This document shows positions 34,106-43,856 of a stretch of DNA of 64,000 nt, one piece after another. Made by a program: the position numbers and the translations under genes. The notes under the pieces are model-generated. The model did not search any database and was not told the origin of the DNA. It saw only the letters and a list, made by a program, of their open reading frames with translations. Source of the stretch: Marmoricola sp. URHB0036 (GTDB lineage Bacteria > Actinomycetota > Actinomycetes > Propionibacteriales > Nocardioidaceae). How positions within the stretch are numbered: the stretch's first letter is position 1; every line of letters starts with the position of its first letter. Location of the stretch: contig NZ_AUEP01000014.1 in NCBI RefSeq assembly GCF_000426045.1, positions 111,044 through 175,043 on the forward strand. The letters run 5' to 3'.

Positions 34106-36046
34106 ATGGGCCGTCTCGAGCACATCTCAGGTCCGCAGGACCTCCGCGACCTCGACGACCGCGCGCTCACCGAGCTGGCCTCCGAGATCCGCGACGAGCT
34201 GATCCGCACCTGCGCCCCGCGCGGCGGCCACCTCGGCCCCAACCTCGGCGTCGTCGAGCTGACCGTCGCCATCCACCGGGTCTTCGAGTCCCCGCGCGAC
34301 CGGGTCGTCTTCGACACCGGCCACCAGGCCTACGTGCACAAGATGCTCACCGGTCGGGCCGGCCGGTTCGACACCCTGCGCAGCGAGGGCGGGCTGTCCG
34401 GCTACCCGAGCCAGGCGGAGTCCGACCACGACGTCGTCGAGAACTCACACGCCTCCACGTCGCTGTCCTACGCCGACGGGCTGGCCAAGGCCTACTCGAT
34501 CCGCGGGGAGGACCGCCACGTCGTGGCCGTGATCGGCGACGGCGCCCTGACCGGGGGGATGGCGTGGGAGGCGCTGAACAACATCGCCGAGGGCGACGAC
34601 CGTCGGCTGGTCATCGTCGTCAACGACAACGGGCGCTCCTACATGCCGACGGTCGGAGGACTCGCCAACCACCTGACCGCGCTGCGCACCAGCCCGCGCT
34701 ACGAGCAGATCCTCGACCTGGTCAAGCGCCGTCTCAACGGAGTCCGCGGCGTCGGCCCGGCGGTGTACGACGCCCTGCACGCGATGAAGAAGGGCATGAA
34801 GGACGCCCTCGCGCCCCAAGGGCTCTTCGAGGACCTCGGCCTGAAGTACGTCGGTCCGATCGACGGGCACGACCGACCCGCGATCGAGCAGGCGCTGAGC
34901 CAGGCCAAGAAGTTCGGCGGACCGGTGATCGTGCACGTGCACACGCACAAGGGCTTCGGCTACGACCCGGCCGTGCGCAACGAGGCCGACCAGTTCCACC
35001 AGATCGGGCCGTTCGACGTGGAGACCGGGGTCGGCTCGCCGAAGGGCCGCATCTGGACCGACTTCTTCTCCGAGGAGATGGTCGCCCTCGGGGCCGAACG
35101 GCAGGACATCGTCGCGATCACGGCGGCGATGCTCTACCCGGTCGGCCTCGATCGCTTCGCGGCGGCGTACCCCGAGCGCACCTTCGACGTCGGCATCGCC
35201 GAGCAGCACGCCGCCACCAGTGCCGCGGGCCTCGCGATGGGTGGCCTGCACCCCGTGGTGGCGATCTACGCGACCTTCCTCAACCGGGCCTTCGACCAGG
35301 TGCTGATGGACGTCGCGCTGCACAGGTGTGGCGTCACCTTCGTCCTCGACCGCGCCGGTGTCACCGGCGACGACGGGGCCAGTCACAACGGCATGTGGGA
35401 CATGTCGATCCTCCAGGTCGTCCCCGGCCTGCGGCTCGCTGCCCCCCGCGACGGCGCCCGCGTGGCCGAGCTGCTCCGTGAGGCCGTCACCGTCGACGAC
35501 GCCCCGACGGTGCTGCGCATCCCGAAGGGGCCACCGGCGGCCGACATGGAGCCGGTCGGCAAGGCGGGCAGCATGGACGTGCTCGTGCGTGACGGCGCCC
35601 GCGACGTGCTGATCCTCGGCATCGGTTCGATGGCCGCTGTGAGCGTGGAGGTGGCGCAGCGCCTGGCCGACCAGGGCATCGGCGTCACCGTGGTCGACCC
35701 GCGCTGGGTGAAGCCCTGGGATCCCGCCGTGGTGGACCTGGCCCGTGACCATCGGCTGGTCGTCTGCGTTGAAGACAACGGCAGGGTCGGTGGCTGCGGC
35801 TCGACCTTGCTGCAGCTGCTCAATGACGAGCGGGTGGAGACCCCCTTCCGCCAGCACGGAATTCCCCAGGAGTTTCTCGACCATGCCAAGCGGGATGCGA
35901 TCCTCGAGCGCATCGGGCTCACTGCCCAGGCGCTCGCGCGCGGCATCGTCGAGGACGTCACCGCCCTCGACCGCGGCGACGGCCATCCCGGAGCCGAGGG
36001 CGACATCCCGGTCGCGTCCCCGGTTGACCGCGGCCGCCTGGACTGA
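34106..36046 (+). CDS. dxs: 1-deoxy-D-xylulose-5-phosphate synthase
   Basis: This is a 646-residue thiamine-diphosphate enzyme. It condenses pyruvate and glyceraldehyde-3-phosphate, the first step of the MEP isoprenoid pathway. The substrate-binding His lies in [10 protein letters not shown] (about 70-79), and the ThDP/Mg motif is [16 protein letters not shown] (about 143-158). The transketolase-like second domain has [15 protein letters not shown] (about 415-429), and the C-terminal domain ends the fold. The ATG at 34106 has GAAGGAG at spacing 8; a GTG at 34055 is rejected. It consumes ThDP, a possible link with the thiamine-type operon 5 kb away. Confidence 0.97.
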   Translation: MGRLEHISGPQDLRDLDDRALTELASEIRDELIRTCAPRGGHLGPNLGVVELTVAIHRVFESPRDRVVFDTGHQAYVHKMLTGRAGRFDTLRSEGGLSGYPSQAESDHDVVENSHASTSLSYADGLAKAYSIRGEDRHVVAVIGDGALTGGMAWEALNNIAEGDDRRLVIVVNDNGRSYMPTVGGLANHLTALRTSPRYEQILDLVKRRLNGVRGVGPAVYDALHAMKKGMKDALAPQGLFEDLGLKYVGPIDGHDRPAIEQALSQAKKFGGPVIVHVHTHKGFGYDPAVRNEADQFHQIGPFDVETGVGSPKGRIWTDFFSEEMVALGAERQDIVAITAAMLYPVGLDRFAAAYPERTFDVGIAEQHAATSAAGLAMGGLHPVVAIYATFLNRAFDQVLMDVALHRCGVTFVLDRAGVTGDDGASHNGMWDMSILQVVPGLRLAAPRDGARVAELLREAVTVDDAPTVLRIPKGPPAADMEPVGKAGSMDVLVRDGARDVLILGIGSMAAVSVEVAQRLADQGIGVTVVDPRWVKPWDPAVVDLARDHRLVVCVEDNGRVGGCGSTLLQLLNDERVETPFRQHGIPQEFLDHAKRDAILERIGLTAQALARGIVEDVTALDRGDGHPGAEGDIPVASPVDRGRLD

Positions 36047-36065
36047 CATCCCTCGGCCCGGCCGC

Positions 36066-37331
36066 TTGCGGTCGGCCGCGGTCGCGGCCGTCCTCGCACT
36101 CCTGGTCACTCTGGCCGGCTGCGGCGGGGGCGACGACCAGGCCGACCAACCGGTCGGCAGCAGCCGGATCAGCTCTGCCGATGCGCAGGCGCAGGAGCAG
36201 CGCATCCTCGCCCAGCGGGCGCGGGCCGTCCGCGACCACGACCTCGGCCTGTTCCTGCGCAGGGTCGACCACAAGGACGCCGCGCTGATGGCCCGGCAGC
36301 GCCGGTACTTCCGCAACCTCGTCCAGCTGCCTCTCGCCCGGTTCAGCTACCAGGTGACCTCGGGGCAGTGGGACGGCGTGAAGCCGGCTCCGAGCTGGGG
36401 GCAGGACGTACACGTCCCGCAGGTGCAGCTGACCATGCAGCTCCGCGACTTCGACGCCGTGCCCGTCCAGCGCACGGTCGGGTTCGCGTTCTCCTTCAAG
36501 GACGGGCGCGCCACGCTCGTCGCCGATCGCACGGCCACCGGCAAGCAGCTGTTCCGGGGCAACCCGGCGCCGTGGGACCTGACCGCGATCAACGTGCGCG
36601 AGGAGCCCGGGGTGCTCGGCATCTTCGATCGTGAGACCAGCGGCTCGGCGGCAACGGTGATGGCGGCCGTGCGTGACGGCATCGACCAGCTCGACCGGGC
36701 CCTCCCGTTCAGCTGGTCGGGCAGGGTCGTGGTCTACAGCGTGGAGGACCCGCGTGTGCTCAAGTCCTTCCGCGACGTGCCCGGTGGGGCGATCGACCAC
36801 CTCGGGGCGATGACGTTCCCGACGTACGCCGATGGCGAGCGCTCGCAGGTGGCCTCCACCCGGATGCTGCTGATGCCCAGCTCGGTGCGTGCGGGTCAGC
36901 CGTTCCTGGGCCGGATCACCCGCCACGAGCTGAGCCACGTCGCCATCGGGGTGCGCGACGACGGTGCGCCGACGTGGGTCTCGGAAGGGATCGCGGAGTA
37001 CCTCGGCGCCCGCGAGGTGCCGCTGCGCGAGCGGATCATCCCGACCTCCGCGCTCCAACGTGCCCGCACCGTCGACGCGACCATGCCGGTGTCGAAGGGC
37101 TTCAACGACAGTGACCAGGAGTGGCACTACGCGCTCAGCTGGATGGCCTTCGACTACATCGCCGACACCTTCGGCGAGGCCCGCCTGTGGGAGCTGATCG
37201 ACGCCATGCACAACGGTGGCCAGGGGACCGCGGACGTCGACCAGGACCGCGTCCTCGACCAGGTGCTCGGCTTCGACAGCCACGAGCTCGCGCGGCGGGC
37301 AGCGGCGCGGATCCGCAACATCTACGGCTGA
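36066..37331 (+). CDS. Putative lipoprotein with gluzincin metallopeptidase domain
   Basis: This is a secreted protein of about 421 residues. Its signal peptide ends in the lipobox TLAGC (Cys near 19), which would tether it to the outer face of the membrane. A central NTF2-like region (about 50-170) precedes the peptidase core. The zinc motif is HELSH (about 287-291), with the third ligand in WVSEGIAEYLG (Glu near 306), the HExxH + E arrangement of peptidase MA clans. The substrate is unknown. The start is a weakly supported TTG; a TTG at 36024 overlapping dxs would add a basic n-region. The stop overlaps that of the convergent AlkD-like gene. Confidence 0.75.
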   Translation: MRSAAVAAVLALLVTLAGCGGGDDQADQPVGSSRISSADAQAQEQRILAQRARAVRDHDLGLFLRRVDHKDAALMARQRRYFRNLVQLPLARFSYQVTSGQWDGVKPAPSWGQDVHVPQVQLTMQLRDFDAVPVQRTVGFAFSFKDGRATLVADRTATGKQLFRGNPAPWDLTAINVREEPGVLGIFDRETSGSAATVMAAVRDGIDQLDRALPFSWSGRVVVYSVEDPRVLKSFRDVPGGAIDHLGAMTFPTYADGERSQVASTRMLLMPSSVRAGQPFLGRITRHELSHVAIGVRDDGAPTWVSEGIAEYLGAREVPLRERIIPTSALQRARTVDATMPVSKGFNDSDQEWHYALSWMAFDYIADTFGEARLWELIDAMHNGGQGTADVDQDRVLDQVLGFDSHELARRAAARIRNIYG

Positions 37332-38062
37332 GCTGTCTGGACGTGCTTGAGCGCCTCGCGCCGCGACAGCCCGGCGAGCTCGTCGTGGTGGTGCTCGACG
37401 AGGGCGCTCACCCAGTCGGGATCGACACGGGCGTGGTCGCGCAGGGCCCAGCCGATCGCCTTGCGGATGAAGAACTCCCGGCCGTACGGCGACAGGGCGG
37501 GTGTGGTCCTGGTCGAGCCGTCGAGGTTGGCCTCGATGGCCTCGGCCAACAGTGACTGGTCGAGGGCGTCCCCTGCCCCGACCTGGCAGATGATCGCGCT
37601 GCGGCGTACCCACAGGTCGTCGGCCACCGCCCACTCCTGGATGACCGGCCTGACCTCGCCAGGCTGGGCCAGCAGCAGCTCGCGGACCAGGTGGGTGGAG
37701 ACCTCGTCCACGAGGTCCCACCAGGCCCCGGTCCTGATGAGGTGCTCGTAGAGCGACATCGTGTGTGGCTGACGGTGCTCACGGTGCAGTGGGTGCCGGA
37801 CCAGCGCCAGGGCGGCGTAGCGCTCCTCGCGGAAGCGGGCCTCGTCCCACAGCGCCAGCACGGTGGCCAGCCAGGTCTCCTCGTCGAGCGGATGGTCGGC
37901 GAGCAGTGGCCGGAGCACCGCCTTGAGCTGCGGGCTCGGGATGCCGCGGTAGGGCATCCCTGACTTCATGTAGGCCTGCATCGGCGCCGCCTTGGCCGGG
38001 TCGGCGGCATCGGCGAGGGCGCCACGGATCGAGCTCACCAGCTCGGCGTCGGACGCGGTCAT
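37322..38062 (-). CDS. DNA alkylation repair protein (AlkD/ALK HEAT-repeat family)
   Basis: This 246-residue all-helical protein is made of HEAT-like repeats. Conserved segments are YMKSGMPYRGIPSPQLKAV (about 32-50), WWDLVDEVSTHLV (about 118-130), LWVRRSAIICQV (about 151-162) and FFIRKAIGWALRDHARVDPDWV (about 195-216). This is the AlkD pattern in which Asp and Trp residues grip alkylated bases. It probably excises N3- or N7-alkylpurines. CACAAT lies 6 nt before the ATG, and a degenerate RecA-NDp-like element lies further upstream. Confidence 0.88.
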   Translation of the reverse strand: MTASDAELVSSIRGALADAADPAKAAPMQAYMKSGMPYRGIPSPQLKAVLRPLLADHPLDEETWLATVLALWDEARFREERYAALALVRHPLHREHRQPHTMSLYEHLIRTGAWWDLVDEVSTHLVRELLLAQPGEVRPVIQEWAVADDLWVRRSAIICQVGAGDALDQSLLAEAIEANLDGSTRTTPALSPYGREFFIRKAIGWALRDHARVDPDWVSALVEHHHDELAGLSRREALKHVQTAQP

Positions 38063-38176
38063 CCGCCGATTGTGCCGCTCGGGACCGACGGACTCGCCCG
38101 GGCATACCGTGGACGGCCCCGCTGTTGGCGTGACTAGTGTGGAGACAACGCCCGCACCCACCACGGAGGAGCCCCA

Positions 38177-39085
38177 GTGACCGACGCACGGTTCGTGCAC
38201 ATCGTCGACGACGTCCCGGAGCTGTCCGGGCGCGCCGAGGGTCCGGTGCTGGTGACCGCTCTCGACGGGTTCCTCGACGCGGGCAACGCCTCCGCGCTCG
38301 CCAGCACCCACCTCATCGGTGAGACCAGCGGCCGCGTGGTGGCGAGCTTCGAGGTCGACGAGTTCTACGACTACCGCGCGCGACGGCCGCCGCTGACGTT
38401 CGTCGAGGACCACTACGCCGACTACGAGGCCCCACGGCTGGTGGTGCGGCTGATGGAGGACCGCCTCGGTTCGCCGTACCTGTTGCTGAGCGGGCCCGAG
38501 CCCGACATCCGGTGGGAGGCGTTCGCGAAGGCGGTTCGCGCCGTCGTGCAGCACTTCGACGTACGCCTCGTGGTCTCGATGGGGTCGGTGCCGATGGCTG
38601 TGCCGCACACGCGGCCGGTGCAGCTGACCAACCACGCCACCGCCCACCGCCTGCTGGTGCAGGAGAACGTGTGGCGCGGCGAGATCCGGGTGCCCGCGAG
38701 CGCGCAGTCACTGGTCGAGCTGCGGCTGGGGGAGTGGGGTCACGACGCGATGGGGTTCGTGGCGCACATCCCGCACTACGTCGCGCAGTTCGACTACCCG
38801 CAGGCCGCGGTCGCCCTGCTGGAGGGGCTCGAGGACGTCACCGGGCTCCAGTGGGACCTCGACTCGCTCAAGGAGGCCGGCGAGTCGCGCCAGGTCGAGA
38901 TCGCCACCCAGATCGCCGACTCCGACGACGTCCGTGACGTGGTCACCGGCCTCGAGCAGCAGTACGACGCCTACCACAGCCAGGCGGCCAACCTGCTCGC
39001 CGACGACGAACCCCTGCCCAGCGGTGAGGAGATCGGCGCCCAGTTCGAGCAGTTCCTCGCCCGCCTCGAAGAGCCGGAGGACTAA
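38177..39085 (+). CDS. PAC2 family protein
   Basis: This 302-residue protein belongs to the PAC2 (proteasome assembly chaperone 2-like) family, related to Rv2125. Its alpha/beta core has ALDGFLDAGNAS (about 28-39), VDEFYDYRARRPPL (about 60-73) and GFVAHIPHYVAQFDYPQAA (about 193-211). A C-terminal helical extension (about 240-302) is acidic. The function in actinobacteria is not established. The GTG start has GGAGGAG upstream. Repeat copy B follows its stop. Confidence 0.87.
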   Translation: MTDARFVHIVDDVPELSGRAEGPVLVTALDGFLDAGNASALASTHLIGETSGRVVASFEVDEFYDYRARRPPLTFVEDHYADYEAPRLVVRLMEDRLGSPYLLLSGPEPDIRWEAFAKAVRAVVQHFDVRLVVSMGSVPMAVPHTRPVQLTNHATAHRLLVQENVWRGEIRVPASAQSLVELRLGEWGHDAMGFVAHIPHYVAQFDYPQAAVALLEGLEDVTGLQWDLDSLKEAGESRQVEIATQIADSDDVRDVVTGLEQQYDAYHSQAANLLADDEPLPSGEEIGAQFEQFLARLEEPED

Positions 39086-39096
39086 CAGGCCGTGAC

Positions 39097-39239
39097 TCCA
39101 GGTCCCATGTCCTGCTACGCGCCGCCCCGCGGGCACCCCGCTTCGTTGTCGTCAGTCATCGATAGACCCACATCGCCTTCCTCCTCCGCCTTGCGAGGCA
39201 CTCCGCGGGACGACGCTCGCGACGGACGAGGACCTGGAG
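39097..39239. repeat. Intergenic palindromic repeat element, copy B
   Basis: The two core words of copy A recur at 39144-39157 and 39180-39194, 22 bp apart. The arms differ from copy A but are partly complementary to each other: CTCCAGGTCC (39097-39106) pairs with GGACCTGGAG (39230-39239), and CCGCGG occurs on both sides (within 39124-39132 and 39202-39210). The element fills the gap between the PAC2 and tesB genes, and its right arm supplies the tesB ribosome site GGAGG. Confidence 0.6.
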
Positions 39240-39249
39240 GCACGGCCTG

Positions 39250-40113
39250 ATGCCCGCCTCCGTCGACGAGCTGATGGCGCTGCTCGACCTCGAGGTCATC
39301 GAGGACAACCTGTTCCGCGGACGCCAGCCGGCCACCCTGCTCCAGCGGGTGTTCGGGGGTCAGGTGGCTGCCCAGGCCCTGGCGGCGGCGAACCACACGG
39401 TGCCCGACGGCTACCAGGTGCACTCGCTGCACTCCTACTTCCTGCGGCCGGGCGACACCGCCGTCCCGATCGTGTACGACGTGGAAGGGGTCCGTGAGGG
39501 TCGCAGCTTCGCCACCCGTCGCGTGATCGCGCGCCAGCACGGCCGGCCGATCTTCGCGATGACCCTGAACTTCCAGGTCCCCGAGCCCGGGCTCGACCAC
39601 CAGGACCCGATGCCCGACGTACCCGCGCCGGAGGACTGCCCGAGCCTGGCCGAGGCCAGCCCCAACTCGGGTCGGGACACCGAGGAGTGGGAGCGCGAGT
39701 GGGCTGCGCTCGAGGTCCGGCACGCCGGTCACTCCGGATCGGGCGGCGGCATCGTCGACGACGCAGTCGCGGGCCGCGCGCGGCTGTGGATCAAGGTCAA
39801 CGGCACCCTGCCCGAGGACCGGCTCTCGCACCTCGCGGCCTTCACCTACTCCAGCGACATGACGTTGCTCGGCGCCACGCTCGTGCCGCACGGTCGCTAC
39901 ATCGGCTCACCCGGCATGCAGGCGGCCTCGCTCGACCACAGCATCTGGTTCCACCGGCCGTTCCGGGCCGACGAGTGGTGGCTCTACGACCAGGTCACCC
40001 CATCCGCCTCGGGCGGGCGTGGGCTCGCCATCGCGCGGGTGTTCAGCCAGGACGGCCGATTGGTGGCGAGCGTGGCCCAGGAGGGGCTCATCCGGGTGCA
40101 CCCCGGGGAGTGA
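39250..40113 (+). CDS. tesB: Acyl-CoA thioesterase II
   Basis: This is a 287-residue double hot-dog thioesterase. The N-terminal half has FGGQVAAQALAAA (about 34-46) and YQVHSLHSYFLRPGD (about 57-71). The C-terminal half has HLAAFTYSSDM (about 194-204) and SLDHSIWFHRPFRADEWWLY (about 230-249). It hydrolyses medium- to long-chain acyl-CoA to free acid and CoA, matching the lipid genes downstream. It converges on htdX with 3 bp between the stops. Confidence 0.92.
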   Translation: MPASVDELMALLDLEVIEDNLFRGRQPATLLQRVFGGQVAAQALAAANHTVPDGYQVHSLHSYFLRPGDTAVPIVYDVEGVREGRSFATRRVIARQHGRPIFAMTLNFQVPEPGLDHQDPMPDVPAPEDCPSLAEASPNSGRDTEEWEREWAALEVRHAGHSGSGGGIVDDAVAGRARLWIKVNGTLPEDRLSHLAAFTYSSDMTLLGATLVPHGRYIGSPGMQAASLDHSIWFHRPFRADEWWLYDQVTPSASGGRGLAIARVFSQDGRLVASVAQEGLIRVHPGE

Positions 40114-40116
40114 GCG

Positions 40117-40992
40117 TCAGTCGGTGCGGGCGCGCCCGACCAGGTGCGGGGCCCCGTTGCCGGGGTTGGTCAGGGAGAAGTCGAGGCCGCCGTCGACCAC
40201 GCGCGAGCCGAACGCGACCGAGCCCGGCAGGAAGATCGGCTTCTTGAACTCGACCTCGACCGTCGCCTCGTCGCCGAGCCGGTTGGCAAAGGCAGCGACG
40301 CAGCGGGCCTTGCTCCACATGCCGTGGGCGATCTGGCGCTTGAACCCGAAGGCCTTGGCGCTCAGCGGGTAGAGGTGGATCGGGTTGTGGTCACCGGAGA
40401 CGGCGGCGTACTCGCGACCGAGGCTGCCCGAGAGCTTCCAGACGATGCCGGTGCCGGCGACGACGTCGAACGGGTCGTGCTCGGGCCTCGCTTCGTCGTC
40501 ACCCCGGCCGACGCGCAGGTAGTTCGAGGTCGACTCCCACACCGTCTCGCCGGCAGCACTCACCGTGGTGACGAGGTCGAAGACGCGTCCCTTGGCGTGC
40601 GGGCGGAGGTTGACCGCGGAGGCGGAGACGGCCAGCCGCTCAGTCGGGGAGATGCGCCGGTGCTGGGTGATCGTGTTGCCGACGTGCACGGTGCCGATGG
40701 CGGGGAACGGGAACGACGCGTCGGTCATGATCCCCATGTGGAGCGGGAAGGCCAGCATGTGCGGGTAGGTGAACGGCAGCGTCTGGCTGGGCTCGAACCC
40801 ACACACCCGGGCGTACGCCGCCACGTGCTCGGTGTCGACCTCGATGTCGTTGCGACGCAGCGTCAGGTCGGGCAGCTCGCCGCCCTTCTTGGCGATGCCC
40901 GGAATCAGGTTCACCCCGGGCAGCACCGGCAGCGTGGCCTTGAGCATGGTCGGCAGCGGGTTGGACTGGCCTTCGATGGTGCGCTCGGCCAT
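40117..40992 (-). CDS. htdX: MaoC-like 3-hydroxyacyl-thioester dehydratase, HtdX-like
   Basis: This 291-residue double hot-dog (R)-specific dehydratase has the hydratase-2 motif YAAVSGDHNPIHLYPLSAKA (near 192-211) with catalytic Asp and His, followed by HGMWSKARCVAAF. The first hot-dog half is degenerate. HtdX (Rv0241c) dehydrates (R)-3-hydroxyacyl thioesters in fatty-acid elongation or beta-oxidation. It lies 4 nt after fabG4, reproducing the mycobacterial htdX-fabG4 pair. Confidence 0.87.
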   Translation of the reverse strand: MAERTIEGQSNPLPTMLKATLPVLPGVNLIPGIAKKGGELPDLTLRRNDIEVDTEHVAAYARVCGFEPSQTLPFTYPHMLAFPLHMGIMTDASFPFPAIGTVHVGNTITQHRRISPTERLAVSASAVNLRPHAKGRVFDLVTTVSAAGETVWESTSNYLRVGRGDDEARPEHDPFDVVAGTGIVWKLSGSLGREYAAVSGDHNPIHLYPLSAKAFGFKRQIAHGMWSKARCVAAFANRLGDEATVEVEFKKPIFLPGSVAFGSRVVDGGLDFSLTNPGNGAPHLVGRARTD

Positions 40993-40996
40993 GGGG

Positions 40997-42334
40997 TCAG
41001 GCTCCTAGCATCATCTGGCCGCAGACGCGGACGACGTTGCCGTTGACGGCGGTCGAGCCGGGGGAGAGGTACCAGGCGATTGCCTCGGCCACGTCGACCG
41101 GCAGGCCACCCTGGCTCATCGCGTTCATCCGCTGGCCGACCTCGCGGGTCGCGAACGGGACCGCGGCGGTCATCTGGGTGATGATGAAGCCGGGTGCGAC
41201 CGCGTTGATCGTGATGCCGTCGTCGAGGTCGTCGGCCAGGCTGTCCACCAGGCCGATCACGCCGGCCTTGGAGGCGGCGTAGTTGGTCTGGCCGACGTTG
41301 CCGGCGATGCCCGCGATCGAGGAGACGCCGACGATGCGGCCGTTGTCCTCGATCAGCTTCTGGTCGAGGAGCTCGCGGCTGATCCGCTCGGGGGCGGTCA
41401 GGTTGACCGCGATCACCGAGCTCCAGCGGTCCTCGCCCATGTTGGCGAGCTTCTTGTCGCGGGTGATGCCGGCGTTGTGCACGACCGCGTGGACCTGGCC
41501 GAACTTGGTCTTCACGTGCTGGGCGATGCGCTGCGGCGCGTCCTTGCCGGTGATGTCGAGGGTGAGGTGGTCGCCGTCGAGCTCCTTCATCAGCGACTGC
41601 AGCTCGCTGGCCGCCTGGGGTACGTCGATGCCGAGCACCGTCGCGCCGTCGCGGTGCAGCACCCGGGCGATCTGCTCGCCGATGCCACGCGAGGCGCCGG
41701 TGACGATGGCCACCTTGCCGGTGAGCGGCTTCGCCGGGTCGGCCACCGGAGCGGCCTCGGTGGTGCCGGTGGCGCCGAGACGGGCCACCTGGCCCGAGAC
41801 GTAGGCGCTCTTGGGGGACAGGAAGAACGAGAGGGTCGACTCGATGGTCTCCTCGGCACCTGGTGCGACGTACACCAGGTTGACGGTGCTGCCCCGGCCG
41901 ATCTCCTTGCCCAGCGAGCGGGTGAAGCCCTCGAGGGCGCGCTGCGCGACGCGCTCGGCCTTGTCCTCGACCAGCTCGGGCACGGTGCCGAGCACGAGCA
42001 CGCGAGCGTTGGAGGTGAGGCTGCGCATCAGCGGGGTGAAGAACTGCTGCAGCGCGATCAGGTCGGTGGAGTGGGTGATGCCGGTGGCATCGAAGACGAG
42101 GGCCTTGAACTTCTCGCCCTCGGGCGCGACGCCGACGTTGCTCACCCCGAGGTTGTCCAGCGCGACGGTCAGGGCCTTGCCGAGCCGACCGCTGCCGCCG
42201 GTGACGACGGTGCCGTCGACGACCGGGGCGCCCTCGGTCCACCGCTCGAGCTTGGTGGGGTCGGGCAGGCCGAGGTTCTTGACGAACAGCCGGCCGACGG
42301 GGCTGGAGACGAAGGACTGGTAGTGGTCGGTCAT
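40997..42334 (-). CDS. fabG4: High-molecular-weight 3-oxoacyl-thioester reductase FabG4
   Basis: This 445-residue protein has two domains. The N-terminal flavodoxin-like domain (1-205) has TGGSGRLGKAL and no catalytic set. The C-terminal SDR domain has VTGASRGIGEQI (near 213), NAGITRDKKLANM (near 288), the catalytic Ser in GVSSIAGIAG and YAASKAG (near 360). This HMwFabG layout is that of Rv0242c, which reduces 3-oxoacyl-CoA with NADH. It diverges from fadA2 across a 227-bp control region. Confidence 0.92.
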   Translation of the reverse strand: MTDHYQSFVSSPVGRLFVKNLGLPDPTKLERWTEGAPVVDGTVVTGGSGRLGKALTVALDNLGVSNVGVAPEGEKFKALVFDATGITHSTDLIALQQFFTPLMRSLTSNARVLVLGTVPELVEDKAERVAQRALEGFTRSLGKEIGRGSTVNLVYVAPGAEETIESTLSFFLSPKSAYVSGQVARLGATGTTEAAPVADPAKPLTGKVAIVTGASRGIGEQIARVLHRDGATVLGIDVPQAASELQSLMKELDGDHLTLDITGKDAPQRIAQHVKTKFGQVHAVVHNAGITRDKKLANMGEDRWSSVIAVNLTAPERISRELLDQKLIEDNGRIVGVSSIAGIAGNVGQTNYAASKAGVIGLVDSLADDLDDGITINAVAPGFIITQMTAAVPFATREVGQRMNAMSQGGLPVDVAEAIAWYLSPGSTAVNGNVVRVCGQMMLGA

Positions 42335-42430
42335 CAGCTTCTGCGTTCCTCTGGTGTGCTGGGGAGTCTGCTTCGGAACTACGGTACGGCCGGGTCGAGG
42401 GCAGGGCCCTACCAGCCAGTAGACGACGAA

Positions 42431-42451
42431 TGTAACGAGTGGTGTAACTCG
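42431..42451. promoter_or_regulatory. Candidate operator between fabG4 and fadA2
   Basis: TGTAAC occurs twice, 12 bp apart (42431 and 42443), and CGAGT-N6-ACTCG (42436-42451) is an inverted repeat. Read on the minus strand, CTCGTTACA resembles CTCGTTTACA in the TetR gene promoter at 44646-44655. The TetR protein at 43951 may therefore bind here. Confidence 0.4.
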
Positions 42452-42561
42452 ACGTCCAGATTTCGTGATCTGGCACTCACCGGGTTTGTTTTCCCCCAGC
42501 GGGACGGGAGGATGGAGCGACCGAACCGACTTGGCCCGACTTGGCAGGAGCAGATTCCCAG

Positions 42562-43842
42562 ATGCAGCCCAACACTCGCCGCGTCGCCGTACTCGGCGGC
42601 AACCGGATCCCGTTCGCCCGTTCCAACAGCGTCTACGCCTCTGCCTCCAACCAGGAGATGCTGACCGCTGCCATCGACGGCCTGGTGGACCGCTTCGGCC
42701 TGGCGGGCGAGCGTCTCGGCGAGGTCGTGGCCGGCGCGGTGCTCAAGCACAGCCGGGACTTCAACCTGACCCGGGAGTCGGTGCTGGGCTCCAAGCTCGC
42801 CCCCGAGACCCCGGCCACCGACCTCCAGCAGGCGTGCGGCACCGGCCTCCAGGCGGCGGTCTACGTGGCCAACAAGATCGCGCTCGGCCAGATCGACGCC
42901 GGCGTCGCCGGTGGCTCCGACACCACCTCCGACGCCCCGATCGCGATCTCGGAGAAGCTGCGCAAGAAGCTGATCAAGGTCAACCAGCAGAAGGACACCG
43001 CCGGCAAGCTCAAGGCCCTGGGCGCGATCCGGCCGACCGACATCGGCATCGAGATCCCGCAGAACGGTGAGCCCCGCACGAAGCTCTCGATGGGCGAGCA
43101 CGCCGCCCTGACCGCGCTCGAGTGGCAGATCACCCGGGAGGCCCAGGACGAGCTGGCCGTGGCCTCCCACCACAACCTCGCCGCGTCGTACGACCGTGGC
43201 TTCCAGGACGACCTGATCACTCCCTTCAACGGGCTCGAGCGCGACCAGAACCTGCGCGCCGACTCCTCGATCGAGAAGCTGGCCAAGCTCAAGCCGGTCT
43301 TCGGCAAGGGCGAGGCGGCCACCATGACCGCCGCCAACTCCACGCCGCTGACCGACGGCGCCTCGACGGTGCTGCTGGCCTCGGAGGAGTGGGCCGAGGA
43401 GCACGGTCTCCCCGTGCAGGCCTACTTCGTCGACGCCGAGACGGCTGCGGTCGACTTCGTGCACGGCGGCGAGGGCCTGCTGATGGCTCCGGCGTACGCC
43501 GTCCCGCGGCTGCTCGAGCGCAACGGCCTCTCGCTCCAGGACTTCGACTACTACGAGATCCACGAGGCGTTCGCCTCGCAGGTGCTCTCCACGCTCGCCG
43601 CGTGGGAGGACCCGGTGTTCTGCAAAGAGCGCCTCGGCCTCGACGCCCCGCTCGGCTCGATCGACCGGTCCAAGCTGAACGTCAACGGCTCCTCGCTCGC
43701 GGCCGGCCACCCGTTCGCCGCGACCGGCGGCCGCATCGTGGCCAACCTGGCCAAGATCCTCAACGAGAAGGGCTCGGGCCGCGGCCTGATCTCCATCTGC
43801 GCCGCCGGTGGCCAGGGCGTCACGGCGATCCTCGAGAAGTAA
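42562..43842 (+). CDS. fadA2: Acetyl-CoA C-acetyltransferase (thiolase) FadA2
   Basis: This is a 426-residue thiolase. The nucleophilic Cys92 is in LQQACGTGLQAA, the catalytic His is in EIHEAFASQ (near 341), and the second Cys is in ISICAAGGQGV (near 414). It cleaves or forms 3-ketoacyl-CoA. The ATG at 42562 has GGAG 12 nt upstream. Gene order and direction (htdX-fabG4 divergent from fadA2) match Rv0241c-Rv0243. Confidence 0.93.
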   Translation: MQPNTRRVAVLGGNRIPFARSNSVYASASNQEMLTAAIDGLVDRFGLAGERLGEVVAGAVLKHSRDFNLTRESVLGSKLAPETPATDLQQACGTGLQAAVYVANKIALGQIDAGVAGGSDTTSDAPIAISEKLRKKLIKVNQQKDTAGKLKALGAIRPTDIGIEIPQNGEPRTKLSMGEHAALTALEWQITREAQDELAVASHHNLAASYDRGFQDDLITPFNGLERDQNLRADSSIEKLAKLKPVFGKGEAATMTAANSTPLTDGASTVLLASEEWAEEHGLPVQAYFVDAETAAVDFVHGGEGLLMAPAYAVPRLLERNGLSLQDFDYYEIHEAFASQVLSTLAAWEDPVFCKERLGLDAPLGSIDRSKLNVNGSSLAAGHPFAATGGRIVANLAKILNEKGSGRGLISICAAGGQGVTAILEK

Positions 43843-43856
43843 CCCGGCGCGGCTCG

